A stretch of DNA of 64,000 nt from Nitrospirota bacterium (GTDB lineage: Bacteria > Nitrospirota > Thermodesulfovibrionia > Thermodesulfovibrionales > JdFR-88). The stretch spans positions 1-64,000 of the forward strand of contig JAKAKS010000051.1 in the NCBI GenBank assembly GCA_021813405.1. The letters are read 5' to 3'. Each line of letters starts with the position of its first letter. Within the stretch, counting starts at the first letter, position 1. The notes below the pieces were generated by a model that was given only the letters and a program-made list of their open reading frames with translations, did not search any database and was not told the DNA's origin. Shown in pieces: positions 26,760-36,544 of this stretch. Made by a program: the position numbers and the translations under genes.

Positions 26760-28130
26760 ATGATAACGGTAAAAATTTCCGATAAGTTCATACAGGAAAA
26801 AAAGTACATTATTGATGTGCTGCTTTCGGAGTTCCTGGGCCTTGATTTCAAAGTCTCTGCCGTCCCCGGAAACCGCGATTACGAGGTGATCCTCGAGAAT
26901 GGGAATTCCCTTTTAATCAGGGATTCTTTTTTCAGCCGGTTTATGGATGGACTGGATTATTTAAATTTGAATGAAATACCTGGCAAGGTTGATTTTGTTA
27001 AAAACCAGTTCCTTCCAGGTGAAAATATACCCGTAATTTTCGGTACCCCTGAATTAACCGTCACAAAGAACAAAATAACCTGCGGTATAGACGTATTCGC
27101 CTCCTCTTTTTTCATGCTTGCCCGGTGGGAAGAATATCCAAATAAAAAAAGAGATGTCCATAACCGCTTCCCGGCATGCGAGTCCCTGGCTTACAAAAAC
27201 GGTTTTCTCAACCGGGCAGTTGTAAATGAATATGTAGAAATGCTCTGGAGCATGCTTTGCACGCTGAACTGTGGCCATTCCAGAAAAAAATGGGCTTTTA
27301 CGGTTTATGCAACCCACGACGTGGATTCTCCTTTCCGGTACGCGGACAAAAGCGCAGCCATTGCGGTTAAACAACTGGGAGGAGACCTGTTAAAGCGCAG
27401 AAACCCCAGTGCCGCCGTCTGTAATTTCAATTTGTGGGCAAGGACAACCCTGTTGGATACAAAAAAAGATCCGTACAATACGTTCGACAGCATTATGGAT
27501 TTCAGCGACAGGGCGGGCATTCACAGTACTTTTCTCTTTATTGCACAGGCTGCCAGGCCGGAATTCGACGGCAACTATTGCGTATCGGATAAGCTGCCTA
27601 GAAAGCTGCTGTCCGGCATAGCAAAACGGGGGCACGATATCGGACTGCATTTAAGCTATGGGTCTTTTGACGACCCGGCGCAGACAAAAAAAGAATTCGA
27701 TATATTGAAAACCGTTTGCCTTGAGGATGGCATACAGCCTAAGAAGTGGCTTTGCAGGCAACATTTTCTGCGCTGGGACACACCGGTGACTTTCGCCAAT
27801 ATTGAGGGGGCTGGCATTGATTATGATTCCACACTGTCCTTCCCGGACAGCGCCGGTTTCCGCTGCGGTGTCTGTTACGAATTTCCTGTATTCAATATTC
27901 TTACAAGGGAAAAACTCCGGCTTCGGGAAAGACCGTTGCTGGTTATGGAGTGCACAGTAATCGATCATCGGTACATGGGTTTAGGCGCCGGAGAAGAGGC
28001 CTTCTCATTTATTAAGTCTATTAAGGATACTTGCCGCCGTTATAATGGTGATTTTGTCATACTTTGGCACAACACCAGGTTTGTAGAACCGGCGGAATCA
28101 ACTTTATACGCACGGGTTTTGCAGGCTTAA
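26760..28130 (+). CDS. Polysaccharide deacetylase-like protein with N-terminal extension
   Basis: 456 residues. The first ~180 form a separate domain (VILENGNSLLIRDSFF ... FFMLARWEEYPNKKRD) seen in a subset of long deacetylases. The NodB-like part begins at VYATHDVDSPF and includes GHDIGLHLSYGSFDD and KKWLCRQHFLRWD. No signal peptide. It starts 11 bases after the FemAB-like gene, an arrangement repeated at 36.5-38.3 kb. Confidence 0.84.
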   Translation: MITVKISDKFIQEKKYIIDVLLSEFLGLDFKVSAVPGNRDYEVILENGNSLLIRDSFFSRFMDGLDYLNLNEIPGKVDFVKNQFLPGENIPVIFGTPELTVTKNKITCGIDVFASSFFMLARWEEYPNKKRDVHNRFPACESLAYKNGFLNRAVVNEYVEMLWSMLCTLNCGHSRKKWAFTVYATHDVDSPFRYADKSAAIAVKQLGGDLLKRRNPSAAVCNFNLWARTTLLDTKKDPYNTFDSIMDFSDRAGIHSTFLFIAQAARPEFDGNYCVSDKLPRKLLSGIAKRGHDIGLHLSYGSFDDPAQTKKEFDILKTVCLEDGIQPKKWLCRQHFLRWDTPVTFANIEGAGIDYDSTLSFPDSAGFRCGVCYEFPVFNILTREKLRLRERPLLVMECTVIDHRYMGLGAGEEAFSFIKSIKDTCRRYNGDFVILWHNTRFVEPAESTLYARVLQA

Positions 28131-28150
28131 TCAAAAAAAGTGTTTTTTAG

Positions 28151-29578
28151 ATGAAAACAAAAAAACAAATATTATTGATTTTTGTAATTGGCTTGCTGAT
28201 TTCGTGCGGGTTTTGCCTGCAATCGCAAGCCGCGGTTTTTTATATTGCGCCGCATGGCAATGATACAAGTGCAGGGACAAAAAAATCACCCTGGGCCACA
28301 TTTACCCGTGCGATGCTATCAATGCGCCCGGGAGACACTCTGTATCTTGAAGATGGCGTCTATCATCCTTCGGTCAATTCGCCCCTTGATATTAAAGTTT
28401 CCGGCTTGAAGGATAAAAATATTACCTTTGCCGCGCTGCAGAACGGCAAGGCCGTTGTATACGGGGATTGGGCCAGGGCCCTGCAAATTCACAATCAGGC
28501 TTATGTAGTTGTAAGGGGCATAAATTTCCGCAACAGCGGGGGCGAAGGCAATGCACACGGTTTTGATATTGCAGGAAGCCGTCATATAACACTGGAAAGG
28601 CTTATCATGAACGGCGCATCCGGTGCAAATGCGGCATTGATCAGCCTGGCCGGCTCGCCATATACATTAGTGGAGGACTGCGCCGTAAGAGGGACAGCAA
28701 GGATATTAATTAATATCTATGAAAGCGACCACGTAACAATAAGGAGGTGCTGGTGCGCATGGGCGCGCAACGCTGCTAGCCAGGGGGATGGTGTGCAGGT
28801 TTACGGCTCCAATTACGTTACGGTAGAAAATTGCATAATCGAGGGACAAAACGGGGACGCGTCGGACGGGATAGCTGTTTGGGCAAATACCTATAACCGC
28901 TCGGCGGACCATAACAGAATTTTAGGCAACATTGTAATACAGTCGTCGTCATGGGCATTTCAAAACATCAGCGCCCAACATTTAATTACAGGCAACACGT
29001 TTCAAAATAATGTAGCCATGTTCTCGCGGTTAGGAATACGCCAGGGTGGCGATGACAAAATGAAATTTTTAAATAATACCCTATATGGCATTTCATCCCA
29101 GGCCTATGATGCTTCCGCATTCAAGCCAGACTCGCCTCATGATTCCGGTTTCACCATAAGCCTGGTATCCAGAAATAATTCTTTTGTAAAAGACGGTATG
29201 GGCATTTGCATATCGGGTAAATTCATAGGCGGCATTAATCAAGCTTACAACAATTATTTTGACGTGCGGGTCCCATATTGCGGCATTGAATCGGGAAAAC
29301 ACGATTACCGCATAAATCCGGCGTATAAATATTTAGAATATGGTTATGGCGCATTTCTCATGGTGCCTGAGACACTGCAAGGGAAAGGCGAAAATAGGGG
29401 CGGCATAGGGGCTTCGATTCTGTACCGTTACTTGAATGGAGCGCTCACCAGAACTCCGCTTTGGCCATGGCCGATGGAAAACCGGATAAAATCCGAATTC
29501 GGTGTAAGCCCAACATGGGCCTCTGCCGGGGGCTTATGGAAGACCTTGAAAAGAGTCTACGCATCTGAATACAAATGA
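28151..29578 (+). CDS. Secreted right-handed beta-helix protein (short paralogue)
   Basis: 475 residues with a clear Sec signal peptide (LLIFVIGLLISCGFCLQSQA, cleavage probably at QAA). The mature protein opens with VFYIAPHGNDTSAGTKKSPW, the start motif of pectate-lyase-like beta-helices, and contains repeated N-rich coils (NSGGEGNAHG, RILGNIVIQSS, NNTLYGI). It ends soon after LWPWPMENRI, a cap shared with the two minus-strand paralogues at 46.1 and 48.6 kb. Unlike them it has no Ser/Thr linker or FN3-plus-hairpin anchor. Probably a periplasmic lyase, epimerase or glycan-binding protein for this locus; no catalytic residues could be assigned. Confidence 0.85.
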   Translation: MKTKKQILLIFVIGLLISCGFCLQSQAAVFYIAPHGNDTSAGTKKSPWATFTRAMLSMRPGDTLYLEDGVYHPSVNSPLDIKVSGLKDKNITFAALQNGKAVVYGDWARALQIHNQAYVVVRGINFRNSGGEGNAHGFDIAGSRHITLERLIMNGASGANAALISLAGSPYTLVEDCAVRGTARILINIYESDHVTIRRCWCAWARNAASQGDGVQVYGSNYVTVENCIIEGQNGDASDGIAVWANTYNRSADHNRILGNIVIQSSSWAFQNISAQHLITGNTFQNNVAMFSRLGIRQGGDDKMKFLNNTLYGISSQAYDASAFKPDSPHDSGFTISLVSRNNSFVKDGMGICISGKFIGGINQAYNNYFDVRVPYCGIESGKHDYRINPAYKYLEYGYGAFLMVPETLQGKGENRGGIGASILYRYLNGALTRTPLWPWPMENRIKSEFGVSPTWASAGGLWKTLKRVYASEYK

Positions 29579-30879
29579 ATGGAAAAGTTTTAATAATCGC
29601 ATATTGCTTTCCTCCAATGCAGGTAATCGGCTCCCAACGTCCTTACGGAATAGCCAAATACTTGAAATACTACGGCTGGGAACCTATTGTGCTTACTGTT
29701 AAGCATCCAGGCAATTCCCCGGCCGGAATAAAAATTATTCCAACGGAATACTCAGACCGGCTGGCAAAAATAAAAAAAATATTCGGATTCAAAGCCGGAG
29801 ACGGCATGCATCAGCAACTGGGCATACCGGTAGCAAAGGATTTCGGATACCCCACATTGAAGAGCAAGGCTATAAAGGCCTTTAGGGAAATTGTTGCCTT
29901 CCCAGACAATGAAATCGGATGGCTCAGGCACGCCATGGCTTCAGCAACAAATTTGATTAGATTGGCGAAAATTGATGCCATGATCAGCACTTCAGCGCCG
30001 GTTACGGCCCATCTGATTGCAAGCAGGTTGAAAAAGAAATTTAAAATACCATGGATTGCCGATCTGAGGGACCTTTGGACGCAAAATCACTACTACAACA
30101 AATCCAAACCCCTCCGCTTTTTTGAGCAGGTACTGGAGCTAAATACCCTTTCTGGCGCAAATGCACTTGTTACAATCTCCAGCGCTTTGGCGGAAGAGCT
30201 TGCCAAACTTCACACTGGCAAGGAAATTCAGTGCATTACCAACGGTTTTGATCCGGATGAATTTGAAGAGATCCGCGCAACAGTGCCTAATAAATTCAGC
30301 ATAACGCATACCGGCAGACTGTATAACGGTAAAAGAGACCCGGTTATGCTTCTAAAAACTCTGGCCAAGCTTATCGACGCAAATAAAATTAAAAGGGATA
30401 TGGTAGAAGTATCATTTTATGGACCGGCAGAAAAATGGCTTTTTGACGACATCAAGAAATTCAATCTCGACGGAATAGTCCGTGTGCACGGGGACATACC
30501 CCGTTCTGACGCAATTAAAAAGCAGAGCCAATCGCAGCTATTACTGCTTTTATTATGGAATGAAAGCAGGGAAAAGGGGGTTTATACTGGAAAGCTATTT
30601 GAATACCTAGGCGCGCGGCGGCCGATTCTGGCTATTGGTGGCGGCAATAGCATCGTAAAAAATTTATTATTGGGAACCAGTTCCGGCGATTTTATTGAAA
30701 CCGAAAAACAATTGGCATCGTCAATCATGCGCTATTACGATGAATTCGTTTTAAGTGGCCTGGTCAAATATAATGGAAATACTTCAATCGAAAAATATTC
30801 ATTCCAGTCCATAGCCTTTGAATATGCCAAATTGCTGAATGCCATAACATTTCACACGGGGCATAAAAGTAATTTATGA
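29575..30879 (+). CDS. Glycosyltransferase family 4
   Basis: 434-residue GT-B enzyme. N-terminal VLIIAYCFPPMQVIGSQRPYGIAKYL with the glycine-rich acceptor loop; WIADLRDLWTQNHYY in the linker; SITHTGRLYNGKRDPVMLLKTL starts the donor domain; the E-x7-E region is around TGKLFEYLGARRPILAI. Overlaps the upstream beta-helix gene by four bases and the next gene at ATGA. Confidence 0.88.
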   Translation: MNGKVLIIAYCFPPMQVIGSQRPYGIAKYLKYYGWEPIVLTVKHPGNSPAGIKIIPTEYSDRLAKIKKIFGFKAGDGMHQQLGIPVAKDFGYPTLKSKAIKAFREIVAFPDNEIGWLRHAMASATNLIRLAKIDAMISTSAPVTAHLIASRLKKKFKIPWIADLRDLWTQNHYYNKSKPLRFFEQVLELNTLSGANALVTISSALAEELAKLHTGKEIQCITNGFDPDEFEEIRATVPNKFSITHTGRLYNGKRDPVMLLKTLAKLIDANKIKRDMVEVSFYGPAEKWLFDDIKKFNLDGIVRVHGDIPRSDAIKKQSQSQLLLLLLWNESREKGVYTGKLFEYLGARRPILAIGGGNSIVKNLLLGTSSGDFIETEKQLASSIMRYYDEFVLSGLVKYNGNTSIEKYSFQSIAFEYAKLLNAITFHTGHKSNL

Positions 30880-32252
30880 GAACAATGCGTACATCATTAA
30901 TAAGAAATCCGGTATTCTTGATAGCAACTATCGTTCTGCCTCTGGCTATTTTAGTTACTGTGGCAACCACTCAATTCAACTGGCTGTACGGTTTTTTAAT
31001 AATAGTAGCGCCTCTGCTTTTATATCTTTCACTAAAAAAACCGTTTTTATTTCCTTTAGGTTTATATACATTTTCGATACCCTTCGAAAATCTTCTTATA
31101 ATGAGCGGTGCAAAACACGGGGCCACACTGACAAGGCTGCTGGGAGCGGCCGCTATCCTTGCGCTTCCGCTTAAGGGTGTTTTTGAAAATAAAATCAAAG
31201 CACCGGACAAACTAAGCATCTGGTGGGTTCTTTTCTCGGTTTATTGCATATTGTCGGCATTTTGGGGGATTTCGGGGGAAATGCCTTCTGTAAGGATTAT
31301 GACGATCCTGGGCCTTACATCCCTGTATTTGGCTGTATCGGCCTACAATGTAAGCCAGGAAGAATACGAAACCGTAAAGTGGTTCATATTCGCCGGCGGC
31401 CTCCTTTCATCCATAATGACCATAATTGCCTATCACCAGGGTCTGATGCAGTTTGGTGAGGCTGAACGGGTTTCGTTAATGTCCCTTGACGATAATAATG
31501 GAATTGGCGGAGTCAACAAACAGGCATTCGATATGTTGCTGCCCCTTGCAATATGCATTGGCATGTTATGGAAAAAAAACAAAATGGTGTTAAAGGGATT
31601 GTTCCTTATTTCATCATTTATAATGTTTTTCGGAATAGTCGTGACCGGGTCCCGCGGCGGGTTGTTTGCGGGGCTGGTGATTATGGGCTTTTTTATTTTT
31701 TATGCAAGAAATAGGCTTAAATCCGTTATTGTAACCATAATATTGCTACTCACCGCTTTTTCAATGACTCCTCAGTTTTTTGTAAACAGAATAAACAACT
31801 CAATTGCATCGCACGCCAGCGGCAGATTTGATATTTGGCACGTAGGATTAAAATCACTAGAGAAATACTGGCTTTTTGGGGCGGGCCTGGACTGCTTTCC
31901 ATATGCCTACACCAAGTTTGTGAACTACACACCAGTGTACATGGGCCTGGACAGGGCACCACACAATATTTTTATCGGGATGTTTGTTGAGCTTGGGATT
32001 ATCGGGGGCGGGTTGATGATTGCCGCCTTGATTATGAACTATTTGTCGATCGGCTCTAAAAAGTGGAGCAATAGCATGGATCATATCACGCTTAAAGCGG
32101 CGTTTGCGGCAATTATCACAGGCAGCCTGTCTCAGGATGTTGTCTGGTACAAGTCCTTTTGGCTACTGTGGATGATAATAATCATGTACAGGCACATCTC
32201 AGAAGAGAAGCCACTCCCGACAAAAAAAATGCAGCCCCGGGTACAGTTATAA
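30876..32252 (+). CDS. O-antigen ligase / Wzy polymerase family membrane protein
   Basis: 458 residues with about 11 membrane helices. The conserved O-antigen ligase block is visible: VTGSRGGLFAGL, then a long periplasmic loop with RFDIWHVGLKSLEKYWLFG and APHNIFIGMFVELGIIGGG. Sequence does not separate WaaL-type ligases from Wzy polymerases. Its presence beside an ABC exporter suggests a ligase or a second assembly route rather than classical Wzx/Wzy, since no Wzx flippase is seen here. Confidence 0.86.
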   Translation: MRTMRTSLIRNPVFLIATIVLPLAILVTVATTQFNWLYGFLIIVAPLLLYLSLKKPFLFPLGLYTFSIPFENLLIMSGAKHGATLTRLLGAAAILALPLKGVFENKIKAPDKLSIWWVLFSVYCILSAFWGISGEMPSVRIMTILGLTSLYLAVSAYNVSQEEYETVKWFIFAGGLLSSIMTIIAYHQGLMQFGEAERVSLMSLDDNNGIGGVNKQAFDMLLPLAICIGMLWKKNKMVLKGLFLISSFIMFFGIVVTGSRGGLFAGLVIMGFFIFYARNRLKSVIVTIILLLTAFSMTPQFFVNRINNSIASHASGRFDIWHVGLKSLEKYWLFGAGLDCFPYAYTKFVNYTPVYMGLDRAPHNIFIGMFVELGIIGGGLMIAALIMNYLSIGSKKWSNSMDHITLKAAFAAIITGSLSQDVVWYKSFWLLWMIIIMYRHISEEKPLPTKKMQPRVQL

Positions 32253-32255
32253 ATT

Positions 32256-34172
32256 ATGTGTGGAATTTGCGGTATATACGATAAGGGAAACACCAGCATT
32301 AATTCAGAAATACTATTGAAAATGCGCGACGTAATGCTCGCCAGAGGGCCTGACGATGCTGGCATGTTCATAGGGCCACATATAGGCCTTGGACACAGGC
32401 GTCTCAGTATACTGGATATTTCCGATGCTGGCCATCAACCTATGCACAACGAAGATAAAAACATATGGATAGTCTACAACGGTGAAATATACAACTACCA
32501 GGAACTAAAAAGTACACTAGCTGAAAAAGGGCATAAATTTCTTTCTCAAACAGATACTGAAGTTCTGATTCATGGTTATGAAGAATGGGGGATAGAAGGG
32601 CTTCTCCGGAAACTAAATGGCATGTTTGCGTTTGCAATCTGGAATTCAGCAACAGAAGAACTCACTCTTGCAAGAGATAGGCTTGGAATAAAACCGCTGT
32701 TCTATATGGAACACAATGGCACCATATACTTTTCTTCCGATATTAAATCAATCTATCTGGCGCGCGAAAAAGATTTAACTCTGGACTCAAATGCCATCGA
32801 TGATTTCCTGTATTTCTACTGCATCCCGCAAGAGAGATCGATATTTAAAGAAGTAAAAAAAATACCACCGGCAAGCTATTTATCCTTTAAAAAAGAAAAG
32901 AAAACACATGGCGAATACTGGCAATTAAGCTTTGCCGACAAATTGGAAATGAGCGAGGATGATTATCTTGACGAACTGCAGAAACGTCTGGTATCAGCCG
33001 TTAAGAAAAGAATGATCAGCGATGTACCCATAGGGGCATTTCTAAGCGGAGGTGTGGATTCCAGCCTAGTAGTAGCTATTATGGCTAACTTATCCGGCAC
33101 ACCTGTAAAGACATTTTCAATGGGCGTTAAAGAAGAATCGTATAATGAACTAAAATACGCAAACATGGTTGCAAAGCGATATGCAACAGATCATCATGTA
33201 TTTATTGCAGATCCGTTTAATGTCGGCATCCTCCCAAAAATTATCTGGGCATATGGAGAACCCTTTGCTGATGCCTCCCAAATACCGGTTTTTTATATTT
33301 CAAAACTTACGAAGGAGCACGTATCAGTGGCGCTAACCGGAGACGGCGGTGATGAATCTTTTTGCGGGTATGGCAGTTCCGTTGCTTATTTTTATTCAGG
33401 AATGTACCGGAAATATCTCCCTGAATTTTTCAGAAACAATATCGCGCCTCCTATTTTAAACCTTATCACTTCCGTAACCGGACGGCCCGGCCCTCTTGGT
33501 AAAATTCACACACTTGTGCGCTATGGCAGAGGGACTTTCAAAGACAGCCTGAAAATAGGTGGGGTTTTCGGGCTTGAATTAAGAAGCAAAATATATTCAC
33601 CCGACTTTTACAGGCAACTGTCTGGACGCACCCCAATAAGCACTTTTGAAAATTACTTAACCAGCACCGACGGATATTGCGAAGTAGATAAATCACTTTA
33701 TATGGGAATTAAGACTGCTCTTCCGAACGATTATCTGACAAAAGTGGATGTTGCAACTATGATGAACTCGCTTGAAGCCAGGTCGCCATATCTTGATTAT
33801 GAACTGATTGAATTCGCCGCAAAAATTCCGTCTAAAATTAAGATTAAGCACGGTTATCAAAAATACCTTTTAAAAAAAATGGCAAGCCGATTTTTACCAT
33901 ATGAGGCTGTATACAGAAAAAAATGGGGATTCGGAATACCAGTGGGTTCCTGGTTTAGGAATGAACTGCGTGCATTGCTTCCTTCTGTACTATTGAGTGC
34001 GCGTGCACAAAAAAGGGGCTATTTCAACATATCCTGTGTTCAAAGGCTCATTACAGAACATCAATCTGGAAGGCGCGACCACGCCTATCGCTTATGGACA
34101 CTCCTGTGCCTCGAATTGTGGCATTTGTTATTCATTGATAAACTACTTTCAGAATCGGACACTCTGCTCTAA
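32256..34172 (+). CDS. asnB: Asparagine synthase (glutamine-hydrolysing)
   Basis: 638-residue canonical class-B enzyme. Catalytic Cys2 (MCGICGIYD), glutaminase residues in GHRRLSILD and IVYNGEIYNYQEL, and synthetase PP-loop AFLSGGVDSSLVVAIM. ATP-dependent amidation using glutamine. Within polysaccharide loci AsnB homologues may amidate uronic acids rather than aspartate. It is the only one of the three family members here with an intact glutaminase site. AT-rich relative to genes before 25 kb. Confidence 0.92.
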   Translation: MCGICGIYDKGNTSINSEILLKMRDVMLARGPDDAGMFIGPHIGLGHRRLSILDISDAGHQPMHNEDKNIWIVYNGEIYNYQELKSTLAEKGHKFLSQTDTEVLIHGYEEWGIEGLLRKLNGMFAFAIWNSATEELTLARDRLGIKPLFYMEHNGTIYFSSDIKSIYLAREKDLTLDSNAIDDFLYFYCIPQERSIFKEVKKIPPASYLSFKKEKKTHGEYWQLSFADKLEMSEDDYLDELQKRLVSAVKKRMISDVPIGAFLSGGVDSSLVVAIMANLSGTPVKTFSMGVKEESYNELKYANMVAKRYATDHHVFIADPFNVGILPKIIWAYGEPFADASQIPVFYISKLTKEHVSVALTGDGGDESFCGYGSSVAYFYSGMYRKYLPEFFRNNIAPPILNLITSVTGRPGPLGKIHTLVRYGRGTFKDSLKIGGVFGLELRSKIYSPDFYRQLSGRTPISTFENYLTSTDGYCEVDKSLYMGIKTALPNDYLTKVDVATMMNSLEARSPYLDYELIEFAAKIPSKIKIKHGYQKYLLKKMASRFLPYEAVYRKKWGFGIPVGSWFRNELRALLPSVLLSARAQKRGYFNISCVQRLITEHQSGRRDHAYRLWTLLCLELWHLLFIDKLLSESDTLL

Positions 34173-34190
34173 ATAGCCGTATTCACGACA

Positions 34191-35396
34191 ATGAGAATTT
34201 TTACTATATCAAATATGTATCCTCCTAATATGGGAGGGGGATTCATTCATAATCAGATTAAATACATAAAAAGCCTTGGCCACGAAATTACGACTGTAGT
34301 GCCTTCAGCGTATTGGCCCAGGATGATTCCAAGCGGAAAAAGATTGAGTTCATACCGAATGATCTCAAAAAAATGCATTATAGATAATATTCCAGTTTAT
34401 TACCCCAGATATTTACGTCTGCCTGGAAAATGGTTTCATCCTATTTCTTGTTATACACAATATTTGTCTCTAATGAATTTTTTCACTACCCTAGTCAAAC
34501 AATTCAGCCCAGATATAATTTATACCCATGGCGCTACAGCGCCCGGATATGTAGGATTGATGCTAAGCAAAAAGTACAAAATTCCATTGGTTTGTGCTCT
34601 AAGAGGAAGTGACATAAATCTATATCCGCAATATGATTGGTATTCACTTCGTATGACGAAAAAAGTTATTTCGGAAGCAGATCAAATAATTAGCGTAAGT
34701 TACGCATTAAAAAAGACCGCTCTAACAATCGCAAAACCCAAAAAGGAAATCGAGATAATTTATAACGGGTGCGATTCCAATATGTTTAAATTTAGGACAA
34801 TAGACAGGATTCAAATTCGCAGTAAATTCGGTATTCAAGAAAAAGAAAAAGTAATTACATTCGTGGGCAGCGTCACGCAATCAAAGGGAATATCAGATTT
34901 ACTGAGTGCTTTTATAAAACTAAACCGAAGGCTAAAAAAAAATCATCTTTTCATTATTGGTGATTTTCATCGCAATAATCCAGTAACCAGTTTTAAGCAG
35001 CACTACATTGAGTCAGCTAAAATATGGCAGATGGGTGTATTGCCGTCAACTGAAATTGTGAAACACCTAAACGCTTCTGATATTTTTGTTTTGCCGTCGC
35101 TGTCGGAAGGACTACCGAACGCGATTCTTGAAGCAATGTCTTGCGGACTGCCTGTCATCGCTACAAATGTTGGTGGTATTCCTGAGGCCGTTACGGATGG
35201 GCTAAATGGCTTTTTGATTAATGCGAATGATTCTGATGGCCTTGCAAACGCAATACATAAAGTCCTCACAAATGATGCACTAGCCAGAGACATGGGGCAA
35301 CAGGGTCGAGCGATAATTGAAAAAAATTTTCAGTGGGACAGCAACGCAAAAAAAGTTGTCGGACTTTTTGATAAGTTAATACCCCCTGACAACTAA
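34191..35396 (+). CDS. Glycosyltransferase family 4
   Basis: 401 residues, full GT-B. N-terminal ISNMYPPNMGGGFIHNQIKYI, VCALRGSDINLYPQY in the acceptor domain, ITFVGSVTQSKGISDLLSA in the donor domain and the retaining E-x7-E region SLSEGLPNAILEAMSCGLPV. Sugar specificity is not predictable. One of two consecutive GT4-like genes. Confidence 0.9.
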   Translation: MRIFTISNMYPPNMGGGFIHNQIKYIKSLGHEITTVVPSAYWPRMIPSGKRLSSYRMISKKCIIDNIPVYYPRYLRLPGKWFHPISCYTQYLSLMNFFTTLVKQFSPDIIYTHGATAPGYVGLMLSKKYKIPLVCALRGSDINLYPQYDWYSLRMTKKVISEADQIISVSYALKKTALTIAKPKKEIEIIYNGCDSNMFKFRTIDRIQIRSKFGIQEKEKVITFVGSVTQSKGISDLLSAFIKLNRRLKKNHLFIIGDFHRNNPVTSFKQHYIESAKIWQMGVLPSTEIVKHLNASDIFVLPSLSEGLPNAILEAMSCGLPVIATNVGGIPEAVTDGLNGFLINANDSDGLANAIHKVLTNDALARDMGQQGRAIIEKNFQWDSNAKKVVGLFDKLIPPDN

Positions 35397-35405
35397 CCGC
35401 CTCCG

Positions 35406-36536
35406 ATGAGAATTTGCCACCTAACCAGCTCGCATAAACCTAATGACGATAGAATATTTTATAAAGAAGCCATATCTCTTGCAAAAAAATACAAAGACAT
35501 ATGGATTGTCAGCGCTTATGAATCATCTGCCCCTAAAAAAACAGACGGAATTACCTTTAAGTTTTTGGGCATAAAACCCGGTAAATTGATTAATCGTTTA
35601 AGAATTATAAATGAACTTTATAAAACAGGTCTTGAACTAAAAGCAGATATATATCACTGCCATGAACCCGAATCTCTTCTTGCGGCTGTGCAATTGAAAA
35701 GAGCAATTAACAGCTGCGTAATATTTGACAGCCACGAAATGTATCATTCTACATTTTCACAACGGTTTCCTAATGTCCTCCGGCCTTTAGCTTCTGTGAT
35801 TTACTCGAAACTGGAAAACGTAATGATAAAAAAGTGCGACATCGTAATTGGAGCAACATTGCCTATATCCACGCATTTCGAGCAGATGCTCGGCGCCGTA
35901 AAAACGAAGACTATTCTCAATGGTGCGCTACCCGAGGTTTTAGGGCGCAGTGATACCCCCCCCTGGCTGGATGAAATTGTAATCTGCCATGAAGGCAGCT
36001 TAACATTCAAAAGAGGCCTGAGGCAAATTATAACCGCCCTCAACCTACTTACCGCTAAATATAACGTAAAACTAAAAATTATCGGTGATATAGCGGGAGT
36101 TGAAAGAAATTGGTTCAATCGATATACAGAAGTTAATAATTTGAGTTCCGCCATAGAAATTACAGGCTGGCTTGATTACACCAAATTGAAAAAAGCATAT
36201 CAGAGATGCCATATAGGCGTTGTAGCATTTGATGACAGCCCAAATCACGTAATAGCAGGTCCCAACAAATTTTTTAATTATATGCATTTTGGTATGCCAA
36301 TTATAGTTCCACGCCATTGCATAAATATGAAAGAAATAATTGAAAATATAAAATGCGGCATTGTCATTAATGACACTTCGGCATCGTCATTTGCTGACGC
36401 AATCGGTTATCTCATCGAACACCGCAAAGAGGCTATGGAAATGGGATTTAGGGCAAAATGTGCATCCGTTGACAATTTTGCCTGGCCGGTAATGGAAAGA
36501 AAGCTATTAAATATTTATTCTTCTCTTGAGCGGTAA
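35406..36536 (+). CDS. Glycosyltransferase (GT4-like)
   Basis: 376 residues. Starts MRICHLTSSHKPNDDRIFYKEA, with DIYHCHEPESLLAAV and FDSHEMYH typical of GT4 acceptor domains, and EGSLTFKRGLRQIITAL opening the donor domain. The usual E-x7-E stretch is less obvious (PNKFFNYMHFGMPIIVPRH). Ten bases after the preceding transferase. Confidence 0.84.
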   Translation: MRICHLTSSHKPNDDRIFYKEAISLAKKYKDIWIVSAYESSAPKKTDGITFKFLGIKPGKLINRLRIINELYKTGLELKADIYHCHEPESLLAAVQLKRAINSCVIFDSHEMYHSTFSQRFPNVLRPLASVIYSKLENVMIKKCDIVIGATLPISTHFEQMLGAVKTKTILNGALPEVLGRSDTPPWLDEIVICHEGSLTFKRGLRQIITALNLLTAKYNVKLKIIGDIAGVERNWFNRYTEVNNLSSAIEITGWLDYTKLKKAYQRCHIGVVAFDDSPNHVIAGPNKFFNYMHFGMPIIVPRHCINMKEIIENIKCGIVINDTSASSFADAIGYLIEHRKEAMEMGFRAKCASVDNFAWPVMERKLLNIYSSLER

Positions 36537-36544
36537 ATATAATT

